From a virus, in the IMG/VR virus record IMGVR_UViG_3300015171_000034, positions 1 to 23,139 of that record: a stretch of DNA of 23,139 nt. One strand, given 5' to 3'. Below the pieces are notes generated by a model. The model was not told the origin of the DNA. It did not search any database and saw only the letters and a list, made by a program, of their open reading frames with translations. Made by a program: the position numbers and the translations under genes. The stretch's first letter is position 1. Every line of letters starts with the position of its first letter. Shown one piece after another: positions 1-7,715 of this stretch.

Positions 1-219
1 GTGCGCTACCTGAAAAATCGCAAGGGCGCCAAGCGCGTGATGGACGACGGCATCAAGCTGATGTACGTCCTCAAGCCCAAGGCCGAGCTGCAGCCTCGGC
101 TCAAGATGCAGGAGATCGGCAAGCAGATCGCCGCCGACACCTTCGTCGTTACTCTGACTGCCAACATGAAGGCCGCGCTGGCGTCGGTCAAGTCGGGCGC
201 CAACATGCGCCGTGCGTAG
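1..219 (+). CDS. C-terminal part of a minor tail (gpZ / HK97-gp10 / DUF6441-like) protein
   Basis: An open frame runs from the window edge to a TAG at 217-219. The GTG at base 1 may simply be an internal valine, so the gene is probably truncated on the left. The 72 visible residues are basic at first (YLKNRKGAKR), then show a hydrophobic strand followed by PRLKMQEIGKQIA and an alpha-helical end. This pattern (MYVLKP, a short linker, PRL, a final amphipathic helix ending AALASVK) resembles the C-termini of tail-completion proteins of the gpZ, gp10 or DUF6441 types. That is recognition by eye, not alignment. Such a gene normally sits between the head-tail joining and tail terminator genes. In this window that slot (near 8892) is empty and the candidate lies upstream of the terminase instead. 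Coding status is fairly sure; the family is tentative. Confidence 0.4.
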   Translation: MRYLKNRKGAKRVMDDGIKLMYVLKPKAELQPRLKMQEIGKQIAADTFVVTLTANMKAALASVKSGANMRRA

Positions 220-271
220 CCGTGTGTAGTGACCTGTGGTTCAGCGGGTCCTTGCCGGGCTTTCAAAATTG

Positions 272-294
272 CGGGTAACGCGGCCCCGTTTTTT
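272..294 (+). terminator. weak intrinsic terminator candidate after the first gene
   Basis: CGGG at 272-275 can pair with CCCG at 285-288 around a 9-base loop, and six T residues follow at 289-294. The stem is only 4 bp, so the call rests mostly on the T run and on its position between a gene end and the terminase operon. Confidence 0.3.
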
Positions 295-318
295 GTTTAG
301 TGTCTGAGAGTTGGCGTT

Positions 319-350
319 AGTTAAGCCTAGGTTCAGTTAAGCCGAGTTAA
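319..350 (+). repeat. AGTTAAG direct repeats upstream of the small terminase gene (possible cos/pac element)
   Basis: AGTTAAGCC occurs at 319-327 and 335-343, and AGTTAA again at 345-350; a related GGTTAA follows at 365-370. The spacings are 16 and 10 bases. Phages with GpA-type terminases usually keep their packaging site next to the small terminase gene, where the small subunit binds repeated sites. The location fits such a role, but that is inference; the repeats are short and AT-rich in a GC-rich context. Confidence 0.35.
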
Positions 351-377
351 ATGGCGCTATCCGAGGTTAATCGCCTT

Positions 378-959
378 ATGACGGTCTTATCCAAGGGTAA
401 ATACGCCGAGCACCGAGGCTGCAGCGCCGCCTACGTGTCGAAGCTGTTGCGCGAGGGCAAGATCGTCGCGATCGCGAACGGCCCTGACCAGGGCAAGATC
501 GCCGTCGAAGTGTGCGATGCGATGCTCGCCAACGCCCAGGATCCCGGAAAAGACGGCGTGCGCGCGCGTTGGGAACGCGAAAAATCGTCGGAAAGCCTGG
601 CCTCCGGAACGCCCGCACCTCTTGATAGCGCGCCGGCCACGCCGGCGCCGCGGCCGGACGACGATTCCTACCACGCCGCCCGCACCAGGGTCGAACAGAA
701 CAAGGCCGCGCTGACAGCGCTCGACCTGCTGGAGAAAACCGGCGCCCTGGTAAGCGCCTCTGGCGTCCGCAAAGCCGCATTCGAACTTGCCCGCGTCGTC
801 CGCGACGCATTGCTCAACATTCCCGACCGCGCGGCGCCGCTGATCGCCGCCGAGACCGATCCCATCCGCGTGCACGCCATCCTCTCGGACGAAATCACGA
901 TGGTGCTCAATGAACTCACGCGCCAACCTGCTGGAGATCCTGCCGTCGAACCTGCCTGA
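378..959 (+). CDS. terminase small subunit (DNA-packaging protein, Nu1-like)
   Basis: This is the DNA-recognition subunit of the packaging motor. It would bind the packaging site and hand the DNA to the large subunit. The N-terminus (MTVLSKGKYAEHRGCSAAYV, then SKLLREGKI) is a winged-helix/HTH segment typical of Nu1-like small terminases. A Pro/Ala-rich linker follows at roughly residues 70-95, then a helical C-terminal domain likely used for oligomerisation or large-subunit contact. I prefer the ATG at 378 because it gives the family-like N-terminus and has CGAGG at 362-366 upstream. An ATG at 351 (nine residues longer) has no visible ribosome site and would overlap the repeat cluster. The 3' end overlaps the large terminase gene by 50 bases, implying translational coupling. 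Confidence 0.82.
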   Translation: MTVLSKGKYAEHRGCSAAYVSKLLREGKIVAIANGPDQGKIAVEVCDAMLANAQDPGKDGVRARWEREKSSESLASGTPAPLDSAPATPAPRPDDDSYHAARTRVEQNKAALTALDLLEKTGALVSASGVRKAAFELARVVRDALLNIPDRAAPLIAAETDPIRVHAILSDEITMVLNELTRQPAGDPAVEPA

Positions 960-3069
960 CGCCGCAGACGTCTACACCAGCGCCTTCCTCGAAGGCCTCG
1001 CGCCAGATCCGCTGCTCACCGTCAGCGAATGGGCGGACGAGTACCGTTACCTGTCCGCTTCGGCCTCGGCTGAAGCCGGCAAGTGGCGCACGTCGCGCGT
1101 GCCCTACCTGCGCGAGATCATGGATTGCCTGTCGCCGCATCACGCGGCGCAGATCGTCGTGTTCAAGAAAGCGACGCAAGTGGGCGGCACCGAGTGCGGC
1201 AACAACTGGCTCGGCTACATCGTCGACCGTGCGCCGGCGCCGACCATGCTCGTGCTGCCGACCAGCAGCACCGCCAAGCGCGCATCGAAAACGCGCCTGG
1301 CGCCGATGATCGACGACACTCCGGTCCTGCGCGGCAAGATCAACGAGGCGAAGTCGCGCGATTCCGGCAACACGACGATGCTGAAGGAATTCGCCGGCGG
1401 CGTGCTGATCCTTGCCGGCGCCAACAGCGCGGCCGAGCTCAAGAGCTCGCCGGTCAAGAACATTTTTCTCGACGAAATCGACGAGTATCCTGACGATGTC
1501 GACGGCCAGGGCGATCCCGAGGAGCTCGCCGAGAAGCGCACCGATACTTTCGCGCGCAAGAAAATATTCAAGGCATCGACGCCGACCGAGAAGTCGCGCA
1601 GCCGCATCGACCGGGCCTACCGCGCGTCGGATCAGCGCCGCTACTACGTGCCGTGCCCGGAATGCGCGCACGAGCAGTGGCTGCGCTGGGACCAGATGCG
1701 CTGGGAGACGCGCAAGACCCGCGAAGTCCACGACCTTGAATCCGGCGAGATCCGCGAACTCGCGGAAGGCGAAGCAAGCGAACATCCGGTCACCGACCGC
1801 GACACCGGCGAGCTCGCGGCCGTGTGGTACGAATGCGAGGCCTGCCACTTCCATATCGAGGAGCACCACAAGACCGCGTTGCTCGAAGGCGGGCGCTGGG
1901 TCGCGCAGAACGCCGGTCCGGACCGCGCCGCCGGCTTCCACCTGTCGGCGCTGTATTCGCCGGTCGGCTGGTTCGCCTGGCGCCAGGCCGTACTAAAGTT
2001 CCTCACGGCGGACGCCGACAAGACCGGCGAGCTGATGAAGGTGTTCACCAACACCATCCTCGGCGAGGTGTACGAGGAAAAAGGCGAGACCGTCGACGAG
2101 CACATGCTCAAGGAACGGGTCGAAGCCTACCGCCTCGGCCAGGTGCCGGACGCCGCACTGCTGCTGTTCGCCGGCGTCGACGTCCAGCACGATCGCCTGG
2201 AAGCGCGGATATGGGGCTACGGCCGCGGCGAGGAATCCTGGCTGATCGACCGGCAGATCCTGTTCGGCAACGTCACCCTCGCGGAATCGTGGGACGCCCT
2301 GGTCGACCTGCTCGACAAGCCGTACCCGCGCAGCAACGGCGCGACGATGCGGATCCGTGGCATGGCGATAGACGCCGGCGACGGCAATACGGTCCACTAC
2401 GTGTACCAGTTCGCGCGCAAGTACGCGCACCGCGGCGTCATGGCAGTCAAGGGCCAGTCGATTTCCGGCAAGCCGATCATCGGCCGCCCGACCGACCAGG
2501 ACGTCAGCTTCCGCGGCAAGACCGTCAAGCGTGGCGTCAAGCTCTGGCCCGTCGGCAGCGACACCGCCAAGGCCGTGTTCTACAACCGGCTGAAGCTCGA
2601 AGCGCCGGGCCCCGGCTACGTGCACCTGCCGCAAGGCCTGCCCGACGAAGAATTCGAGCAGATGACCGCCGAGCGCATGGTCAAGCGAAGCACGCCGCGC
2701 GGCTTTTCGAAGATCGAGTGGATCAAGGAAAAAGGCCGCCGCAACGAGGCTCTCGACTGCCGTGTGTACGCCGACGCCGCGGCCATGCGCTTCGGCATCG
2801 CGCGCGCGCCATGGGACCGGCTCGAAGCATTGCTGAATCCGGCGCAGAACGACCTGCTTGCCGCGCCGCAGCCTTCGACTGCGCAATCCGTGCAGACATC
2901 TGCACCGGCAGAGAATAACCCCGCGGGTACCACGCAGGAGCACCCCGACACAGAACCAGGTGCCGGGGTGGTCGAACCGCAAGCGGCTGCTGAACAGCCG
3001 GAAACCGCCAAACCGCGGCCGCCGGCAGCCAAACCACCGCCCGCGAGCAACTTCGCCACCCGCTGGTAA
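910..3069 (+). CDS. terminase large subunit, GpA family (packaging ATPase and nuclease)
   Basis: This protein cuts concatemeric DNA and pumps it into the prohead, acting at the portal vertex. The ATPase domain shows a Walker-A-like segment KKATQVGGTE (residues 86-95) and a Walker B NIFLDEIDEY (184-193). Two CxxC pairs (CPEC at 249-252, CEAC at 309-312) form a probable zinc-binding insert. The RNase H-like nuclease shows acidic residues in AGVDVQ (D424), AIDAGDG (D488, D491) and EALDCRVYADA (D616). At 719 residues it is somewhat longer than lambda gpA because of a low-complexity Pro/Ala/Glu tail after about residue 650. That tail contains VQTSAP (661-666), encoded by a repeated palindrome and shared with the portal tail. 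The start at 910 lies inside the small terminase gene; no later start precedes the conserved SEWADEYRYL segment. Confidence 0.97.
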   Translation: MNSRANLLEILPSNLPDAADVYTSAFLEGLAPDPLLTVSEWADEYRYLSASASAEAGKWRTSRVPYLREIMDCLSPHHAAQIVVFKKATQVGGTECGNNWLGYIVDRAPAPTMLVLPTSSTAKRASKTRLAPMIDDTPVLRGKINEAKSRDSGNTTMLKEFAGGVLILAGANSAAELKSSPVKNIFLDEIDEYPDDVDGQGDPEELAEKRTDTFARKKIFKASTPTEKSRSRIDRAYRASDQRRYYVPCPECAHEQWLRWDQMRWETRKTREVHDLESGEIRELAEGEASEHPVTDRDTGELAAVWYECEACHFHIEEHHKTALLEGGRWVAQNAGPDRAAGFHLSALYSPVGWFAWRQAVLKFLTADADKTGELMKVFTNTILGEVYEEKGETVDEHMLKERVEAYRLGQVPDAALLLFAGVDVQHDRLEARIWGYGRGEESWLIDRQILFGNVTLAESWDALVDLLDKPYPRSNGATMRIRGMAIDAGDGNTVHYVYQFARKYAHRGVMAVKGQSISGKPIIGRPTDQDVSFRGKTVKRGVKLWPVGSDTAKAVFYNRLKLEAPGPGYVHLPQGLPDEEFEQMTAERMVKRSTPRGFSKIEWIKEKGRRNEALDCRVYADAAAMRFGIARAPWDRLEALLNPAQNDLLAAPQPSTAQSVQTSAPAENNPAGTTQEHPDTEPGAGVVEPQAAAEQPETAKPRPPAAKPPPASNFATRW
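962..977. repeat. degenerate copy of the GTGCAGACRTCTGCAY palindrome
   Basis: CCGCAGACGTCTACAC keeps the central CAGACGTCT and 13 of 16 consensus positions. It lies three bases after the small terminase stop codon, inside the 5' part of the large terminase gene. On its own it would not be notable; it is listed because its position matches the other copies. Confidence 0.35.
2890..2905. repeat. palindromic 16-mer GTGCAGACATCTGCAC (copy 1)
   Basis: This near-perfect palindrome (arms GTGCAGA/TCTGCAC) lies in the 3' low-complexity part of the large terminase gene and is read as V-Q-T-S-A. An identical 16-mer in the same reading phase occurs near the end of the portal gene at 5134. Confidence 0.85.
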
Positions 3070-3075
3070 CCGCGC

Positions 3076-3645
3076 ATGAACATTTTCAGCAAAATCCGCC
3101 AGGGCGAGACCGCGAGTTGGGCGGACTACGCCTTCACCGACACGCAGGGCAACAGCTACCAGAGCAACACCCACGCGCTGACCTACGTGATCGCCGGGCC
3201 TGCGTCGACCACCATCCTGCCGCTGTCATTGGTCGCCGTCGCCCAAGGCAATGGCTGGACCACCTCGATCACGGCTGCGCAATCGGCCGGCCTCGCTGTC
3301 GGGCGATTTTTTTGGGCCGCGTACGCCAGCAAGACCGGCGTTCGCGTGACTGCCAGCACCGGCTACTTCGACGTGCTGCAGGATCTGCTCACCGCCGGCA
3401 CGGTGTACGACGGCAGCACGCAAAACGAAAAGGACCTCGCCGCGGTGCGCGCCGAAATGACCGCGCGCATCGCCGGCACCGCGACCATCGAATATTCCAT
3501 CGGCACGCGCCACCTGAAAAAGGAACCGATGTCCGAACTCATCAAGATGGAAACGCACCTCATCATCAAGGTGCGCCGCGATCGCGCCGCCGAGAAAATC
3601 GCCAACGGCCAGGGTAATCCCGGCCGGGTGCTGGTCAAGTTCTAA
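3076..3645 (+). CDS. gpW-like head-completion protein with N-terminal beta-sandwich domain
   Basis: The gene sits between the large terminase and portal genes, the place of lambda W, whose product closes the filled head before tail joining. Residues 1 to about 100 are strand-rich with alternating Thr/Ser and hydrophobics (for example LTYVIAG, GWTTSITA, GRFFWAAY), suggesting an Ig-like or immunoglobulin-type fold. The C-terminal third, from YDGSTQNEKDLAAV through TIEYSIGTRHLKK to a basic helix and GRVLVKF, resembles the gpW-like region seen in many phage proteins of this size. Lambda gpW is only 68 residues, so this looks like gpW with an added domain. The start follows the terminase stop by 6 bases and has a poor ribosome site. 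Family assignment is by pattern only. Confidence 0.62.
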   Translation: MNIFSKIRQGETASWADYAFTDTQGNSYQSNTHALTYVIAGPASTTILPLSLVAVAQGNGWTTSITAAQSAGLAVGRFFWAAYASKTGVRVTASTGYFDVLQDLLTAGTVYDGSTQNEKDLAAVRAEMTARIAGTATIEYSIGTRHLKKEPMSELIKMETHLIIKVRRDRAAEKIANGQGNPGRVLVKF

Positions 3646-3657
3646 CAAAGGCGCGCC

Positions 3658-5223
3658 ATGTTCGAAAAACTCCGTGCAAGTTTCGCCCGCTGGATCGCGC
3701 CGTCGCGGCCGCACAGCAAGCGCGCTTACGCTGGCGCCATCGTCAACCGCCTGACCACCGACTGGATCGCGCAATCGACGTCATACGACGCCGAGCTCCG
3801 CACCAGCCTGCGCACGCTGCGCAACCGCACGCGCGAGCTCATCCGCGACAACGATTACGCCAAGAACGCGGTCCGCGTCATCAAGAACAACGTCGTCGGC
3901 ACCGGCATCGGTTTCCAGGCGCAGGTGCCGATGCAGCGTGGCGGCAAGCTCAATGACACCGTCAATGCCCAGATCGAGCAAGCCTGGGCGCGCTGGTGCC
4001 GCAAACAAACCTGCCACACCGGCGGCACGCTGTCCTTTGCCGACATCGAACGCCTGGTGCTCGGCGCGGTACCGGAGTCCGGCGAGATCCTGGTGCGCCT
4101 GGTCAAGCAGCGCTTCGGCGGCGGCCGGATCCCGTTCGCGCTTGAAATCATCGAGTCCGACCAGCTGGTCGACGAATACAACGTGGCGCAGTTGCAAAAC
4201 GGCAACAGCATCCGCATGGGCGTCGAGGTCGACCAGTGGAACCGCCCGCAGGCTTACTGGCTGTACCCGCGGCATCCGGGCGACATCGCCTTTTCCGGTC
4301 CGGCGCCATCCAACCGTTTCATTCGCGTACCGGCAGAGGAGGTGATCCATCTGTTTGTCGCCGAGCGCCCCGGCGCGACGCGTGGCGTGCCATGGTTCCA
4401 CAGCACGCTCATCCGCATGAACAACATGAAGGGCTACGAAGAGGCCGAGATCATCGCGGCTCGCGCCTCAGCCTGCATCATGGGGTTCTTGAAGTCCGAC
4501 TATCCGGACGATGCGGCGATCGCCGACGGCACCGACCCCGGGAGCGGCGAGCGCGTCTCGTCCCTGGCAGCCGGCGAGATCAAGGAACTCGAACCGGGGC
4601 AGGAATTCCAGGGCTTCGCGCCGGCGCGCCCGAACACCGGCATGGATCCGTTCCTGCGCCTCATGCTGCGCGGCGCCGGCGCCGGCATCGGCGTCTCGTA
4701 CGAGTCGCTGTCGCGCGACTACTCGCAGAGCAACTACTCCAGCTCGCGCCTCGCGCTGCTGGACGACCGCGACAACTGGAAGGTCCTGCAGGGCTGGATG
4801 ATCGAGAATTTCCACCAGCAGGTATTCGAACGCTGGCTCGAAATGGCCGTGCTGAGCGGTGAGCTGCAGCTGCCGAACTTCGAGCTGCTGCCGGAACTCT
4901 ACAGCACAGTTCGCTGGATGCCGCGCGGCTGGAGCTGGGTCGATCCGTTCAAGGAAGTCCAGGCCACCAAGCTTGCGGTCCGCTGCGGCCTCAAGACGCT
5001 CACGCAGGCTGTCGCCGAACTGGGCGGCGACATCGAAGACATGATGAAGCAGCGCCGGCGCGAGCTCGACCTTGCTGCCCAGTACGGCCTCATCTTCGAA
5101 TCGGATCCCGCCCAGGTCACCGACAAGGGTGAAGTGCAGACATCTGCACCGATCGAGGAGTCGGATACCGGCACGGAAGATTCGCCGGATGCGGGCAACA
5201 AGGCGCTCAAGCTCGCCGCCTGA
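3658..5223 (+). CDS. portal protein, lambda gpB family
   Basis: The product forms the dodecameric ring at the unique capsid vertex through which DNA enters and to which the connector attaches. Recognisable lambda-portal features are the N-terminal RTLRNRTRELIRDNDYAKNA segment, the NNVVGTGIGFQAQ motif, EIIESDQLVDEYN, the ERPGATRGVPWFHS segment, and the SYESLSRDYSQSNYSSSR motif in the C-terminal half. Length (521) is close to lambda gpB (533). The ATG is preceded by AAAGG. The acidic, non-conserved tail contains VQTSAP at residues 493-498, the same hexapeptide and the same DNA palindrome as in the large terminase tail. A strong terminator follows the stop codon. Confidence 0.97.
   Translation: MFEKLRASFARWIAPSRPHSKRAYAGAIVNRLTTDWIAQSTSYDAELRTSLRTLRNRTRELIRDNDYAKNAVRVIKNNVVGTGIGFQAQVPMQRGGKLNDTVNAQIEQAWARWCRKQTCHTGGTLSFADIERLVLGAVPESGEILVRLVKQRFGGGRIPFALEIIESDQLVDEYNVAQLQNGNSIRMGVEVDQWNRPQAYWLYPRHPGDIAFSGPAPSNRFIRVPAEEVIHLFVAERPGATRGVPWFHSTLIRMNNMKGYEEAEIIAARASACIMGFLKSDYPDDAAIADGTDPGSGERVSSLAAGEIKELEPGQEFQGFAPARPNTGMDPFLRLMLRGAGAGIGVSYESLSRDYSQSNYSSSRLALLDDRDNWKVLQGWMIENFHQQVFERWLEMAVLSGELQLPNFELLPELYSTVRWMPRGWSWVDPFKEVQATKLAVRCGLKTLTQAVAELGGDIEDMMKQRRRELDLAAQYGLIFESDPAQVTDKGEVQTSAPIEESDTGTEDSPDAGNKALKLAA
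5134..5149. repeat. palindromic 16-mer GTGCAGACATCTGCAC (copy 2)
   Basis: It is identical base for base to the copy at 2890 and also lies in the variable 3' end of a head gene (portal), read in the same phase as V-Q-T-S-A. The flanking sequences differ, so this is not a long gene duplication. Confidence 0.85.
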
Positions 5224-5243
5224 TCCGCAACAACCCCTTACCG

Positions 5244-5270
5244 AACCCGGCCCGGCCGGGTTTTTCTTTT
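5244..5270 (+). terminator. intrinsic terminator after the portal gene
   Basis: AACCCGGCC at 5244-5252 and GGCCGGGTT at 5254-5262 are perfect inverted arms (in practice about a 7-bp stem with a small loop). They run into a T-rich tract, TTTTTCTTTT, at 5261-5270. The next gene's ribosome site GGAGG starts at 5271, directly after the T tract. Confidence 0.85.
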
Positions 5271-5280
5271 GGAGGTCTGA

Positions 5281-5550
5281 ATGCCCGCAATCGATGCATA
5301 TGCAAACGCGCCGGATTCGTTACAGGCGCCCGCGCGCGACGCAACCCCCGTCACGCCGAGCGACGGCGCGGATCTGGTCAATGTCACCAAGGCCCTTGTC
5401 ATCGGCGGCGCCGGCAACATTTCGGTGATTACCGCCGCCGGCAACACGGTGCTGATCTCTGGCCTGACCGCCGGCGCGATCCTCAACCTGCGTGTCTCCC
5501 GCGTGCGCGCCACCGGCACGACGGCGACCAACATCGTCGCCCTGCAATAG
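5281..5550 (+). CDS. head-spike base-like protein (RCAP_Rcc01079 type)
   Basis: This small (89 residue), beta-rich protein has no signal or membrane segment. The middle and end (AVTPSDGADL-like segment TPVTPSDGADL, ALVIGGAGNISVITAAGN, TVLISGLTAGAILNLRVSRV, RATGTTATNIVAL) match the pattern I know from spike-base proteins of gene transfer agents and related siphophages. In those particles the protein anchors head spikes to the capsid. Its position beside the portal and capsid genes fits a capsid-surface role. It has a strong GGAGG site with a 5-base spacer (5271-5275) and follows a terminator, so the message probably arises by read-through or from a promoter I cannot identify. Function is inferred from the family pattern. 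Confidence 0.68.
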   Translation: MPAIDAYANAPDSLQAPARDATPVTPSDGADLVNVTKALVIGGAGNISVITAAGNTVLISGLTAGAILNLRVSRVRATGTTATNIVALQ

Positions 5551-5558
5551 GAACTGCC

Positions 5559-7628
5559 ATGCCAGCCACCCGCAAGTTCGAACTCGCCGGCGCGCGCGAC
5601 AGCGTCAGGATCGGCAGCCTTACCCGCCATGCGGTTTTCCGTCTGCCGCTGCCGCAACGCGACGCAGCGGCCACTGGTGACGCCGACGGCGACGTCGATT
5701 CGCCGCTCGACACCGAAGCCCGCACGCTCCAGATCTCGTTCAGTTCAGAAGAGCCGGTCGACCGCTGGTTCGGGTTCGAGATCCTGTCGCACGAGACCGG
5801 CGCCGCGCGCATGGGCCGTCTCAACGACGGCGCGCCGCTCCTGTTCAACCACGACATCGACAAGGTCGTCGGCGTCGTCGAGTCCGCCGATATCGGCGGC
5901 GATCGCAAGGGCCACGCCCTGGTGCGATTTGCGCGCACGCCCGCCGGCGACGAAATGATGGGCATGGTCGCCGACGGCATCCTGCGCAACGTCTCGTTCG
6001 CGTACCGGATCCACAAGGTGCTCGAAGACGTCGACGAAGAAACCTACACGGCCACCGACTGGGAGCCGTACGAAATCTCGCTGGTCTCCGTTCCGGCCGA
6101 CGCCACAGTCGGTGTCGGTCGCTCGGAATCCGGCGATGCACAGGACGTTCTGATCGAACGTTCCAAACCCACCCCGGCAGCCGCCGGAACTCAAAAAGGA
6201 AATGATCCCATGAAGCTGAAACACATCAAGCAGGATGCGGCCGAGTCCGCAACTTCTGCCGGCGGCGGCGCAGCAACGGCCGTGGACGTCACAAACGCCC
6301 GCAGCGCAGGAGTCGAAGCGGAGCGCCAGCGCATCGCGTCGATCACCGAACTCGGCCGCAAGCACAAGCTCGACGACGAGCTCGTCCGCACCATGATCAC
6401 CAAGGGCAACACCATCGAGGAAGCGCGCGGCATCGCGCTCGATCAGATCCTGGTGAAACAGGGCGGCCAGGGCGGCGTTGCATCGCTCGGCGGCGGCACC
6501 GATCCGGACCTCACGGAAAAGGAAAAGGCCAACTACTCGATGGTGCGCGCGATCAACGCCTGCATCAACAAGGACTGGAAGGGCGCTGGCTTCGAACGCG
6601 AGTGCTCGGTCGAAATCGCCAAGCGTTCCGGCCGCGGCGAGTCGCAGGGCTTTTACCTGCCGCTCAACATCCCGTTCTACACAGACGCCCGCGGCGCGTC
6701 GCAGGACATGCAACAGCGCGCGCAGTACGCGGTCAACGCGGCCGCAACCGGCGGCGTTCTGGTGCAGACCAACCTGCTCGCCGGCAGCTTCATCGAGATC
6801 CTGCGTAACCGCGCCATGGTGCTCAAGCTCGGCGCGACTCTGCTGTCGGGTCTCACCGGTAACGTCGACATTCCGCGCCGCAGCGGCGCAACCGGCACCT
6901 ACTGGGTCGGTGAAGGCGCGAACATCACCGAGTCGGAAGCGACGTTCGAAAAGGTCGGCTTCACGCCTCGCACTCTGGGCGCGTACAGCATCATGACGCG
7001 CAACATGCTGATCCAGGGCACGCCCGACATCGAAATGCTGACGCGCAACGACTTCATGGCCGTCATCGCCCTCGGCATCGACCTGGCCGCGATCTCGGGC
7101 ACCGGCGCCGCCGGCCAGCCGCTCGGCATCGTCAACACTTCGGGTACCGGCTCGGTGGTCGGTGGCGCCAACGGCGCCAACATCACGCTGGACAACCTGA
7201 TCGACCTGGAAACCCAGGTGACAGCCGCCAACGTGCCGGAAGACACCCTGGCGTACCTGTTCAACGCCAAGACCATCGGCAGCCTGAAGAAACTCAAGGC
7301 CACCACCGGCCAGTACCTGTGGACCAACAACCCGATCGGCGTTCGCACGGGCACACCCGGCGAAATCAACGGCTACATGGCGGCGCGCTCCAACCAGATG
7401 CGCAGCACCCTGACCAAGGGCGCGTCGGGCGCGGTCTGTTCCGAATTGATTTTCGGCGCCTGGGCCGAGTTGTTTATCGCCGAGTGGGGCGTCATGGAAG
7501 TGCTGCCCAACCCGTACGGCGCCGGCTACAAGTCGGGTGGCGTGGAAATCCGGGCCATGCAGACCGTCGACGTCGCCCCGCGCCACCAGGCGTCGTTCGC
7601 GGTCATGTCCGACGCGCTCACGCCGTAA
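5559..7628 (+). CDS. fused prohead protease and HK97-type major capsid protein
   Basis: Residues 1 to about 205 are a U35-type prohead protease. His98 lies in LLFNHD, Ser146 in NVSFAY and the third conserved segment is YEISLVSVPAD (170-180). From about residue 218 the chain is an HK97-fold capsid protein: a helical, charged scaffold-like delta region, then the shell domain with TYWVGEGANITESEATF, FTPRTLGAYS and a C-terminal FGAWAELFIAEWG segment. In HK97 the two are separate genes; here one frame of 689 residues encodes both, and self-cleavage would release the shell protein. The ATG is preceded by AGGA overlapping the previous stop. A good internal ribosome site before Met218 could also give capsid protein alone. 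A hairpin follows the stop. Confidence 0.95.
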   Translation: MPATRKFELAGARDSVRIGSLTRHAVFRLPLPQRDAAATGDADGDVDSPLDTEARTLQISFSSEEPVDRWFGFEILSHETGAARMGRLNDGAPLLFNHDIDKVVGVVESADIGGDRKGHALVRFARTPAGDEMMGMVADGILRNVSFAYRIHKVLEDVDEETYTATDWEPYEISLVSVPADATVGVGRSESGDAQDVLIERSKPTPAAAGTQKGNDPMKLKHIKQDAAESATSAGGGAATAVDVTNARSAGVEAERQRIASITELGRKHKLDDELVRTMITKGNTIEEARGIALDQILVKQGGQGGVASLGGGTDPDLTEKEKANYSMVRAINACINKDWKGAGFERECSVEIAKRSGRGESQGFYLPLNIPFYTDARGASQDMQQRAQYAVNAAATGGVLVQTNLLAGSFIEILRNRAMVLKLGATLLSGLTGNVDIPRRSGATGTYWVGEGANITESEATFEKVGFTPRTLGAYSIMTRNMLIQGTPDIEMLTRNDFMAVIALGIDLAAISGTGAAGQPLGIVNTSGTGSVVGGANGANITLDNLIDLETQVTAANVPEDTLAYLFNAKTIGSLKKLKATTGQYLWTNNPIGVRTGTPGEINGYMAARSNQMRSTLTKGASGAVCSELIFGAWAELFIAEWGVMEVLPNPYGAGYKSGGVEIRAMQTVDVAPRHQASFAVMSDALTP
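6194..6212 (+). promoter_or_regulatory. internal ribosome-binding site and start for capsid-only product
   Basis: AAAAGGA at 6194-6200 is followed nine bases later by an in-frame ATG at 6210-6212 (Met218 of the fusion), exactly at the protease/capsid boundary. The following residues MKLKHIKQDAAE look like a natural capsid protein N-terminus. This could be a relic of two separate genes or an active second start that raises the capsid to protease ratio. Confidence 0.5.
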
Positions 7629-7646
7629 GGCAACCGTAAACAAAGA

Positions 7647-7676
7647 CGGGCGTCTGCCGCCTCGGCGGGGCGCCCG
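7647..7676 (+). terminator. GC-rich hairpin after the capsid gene
   Basis: CGGGCG at 7647-7652 pairs with CGCCCG at 7671-7676, with a nested CCGCC/GGCGG stem inside. No T tract follows, so it may be a pause or mRNA-stabilising hairpin rather than a true terminator. It sits 18 bases after the capsid stop and before the ribosome site of the next gene. Confidence 0.45.
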
Positions 7677-7715
7677 CTCTCCCGCGTTCGTCTCATTCTT
7701 TCGAAAGGAAACAAA

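Noticed and set aside
1993-3174. Long - strand open frame opposite the terminase gene (also 5745-8189, 9426-10658 and others)
   Set aside because: These are antisense shadows of GC-rich + strand genes: Arg/Ala/Gly/Val-rich, no ribosome sites, no recognisable motifs, and exact overlap with confident genes.
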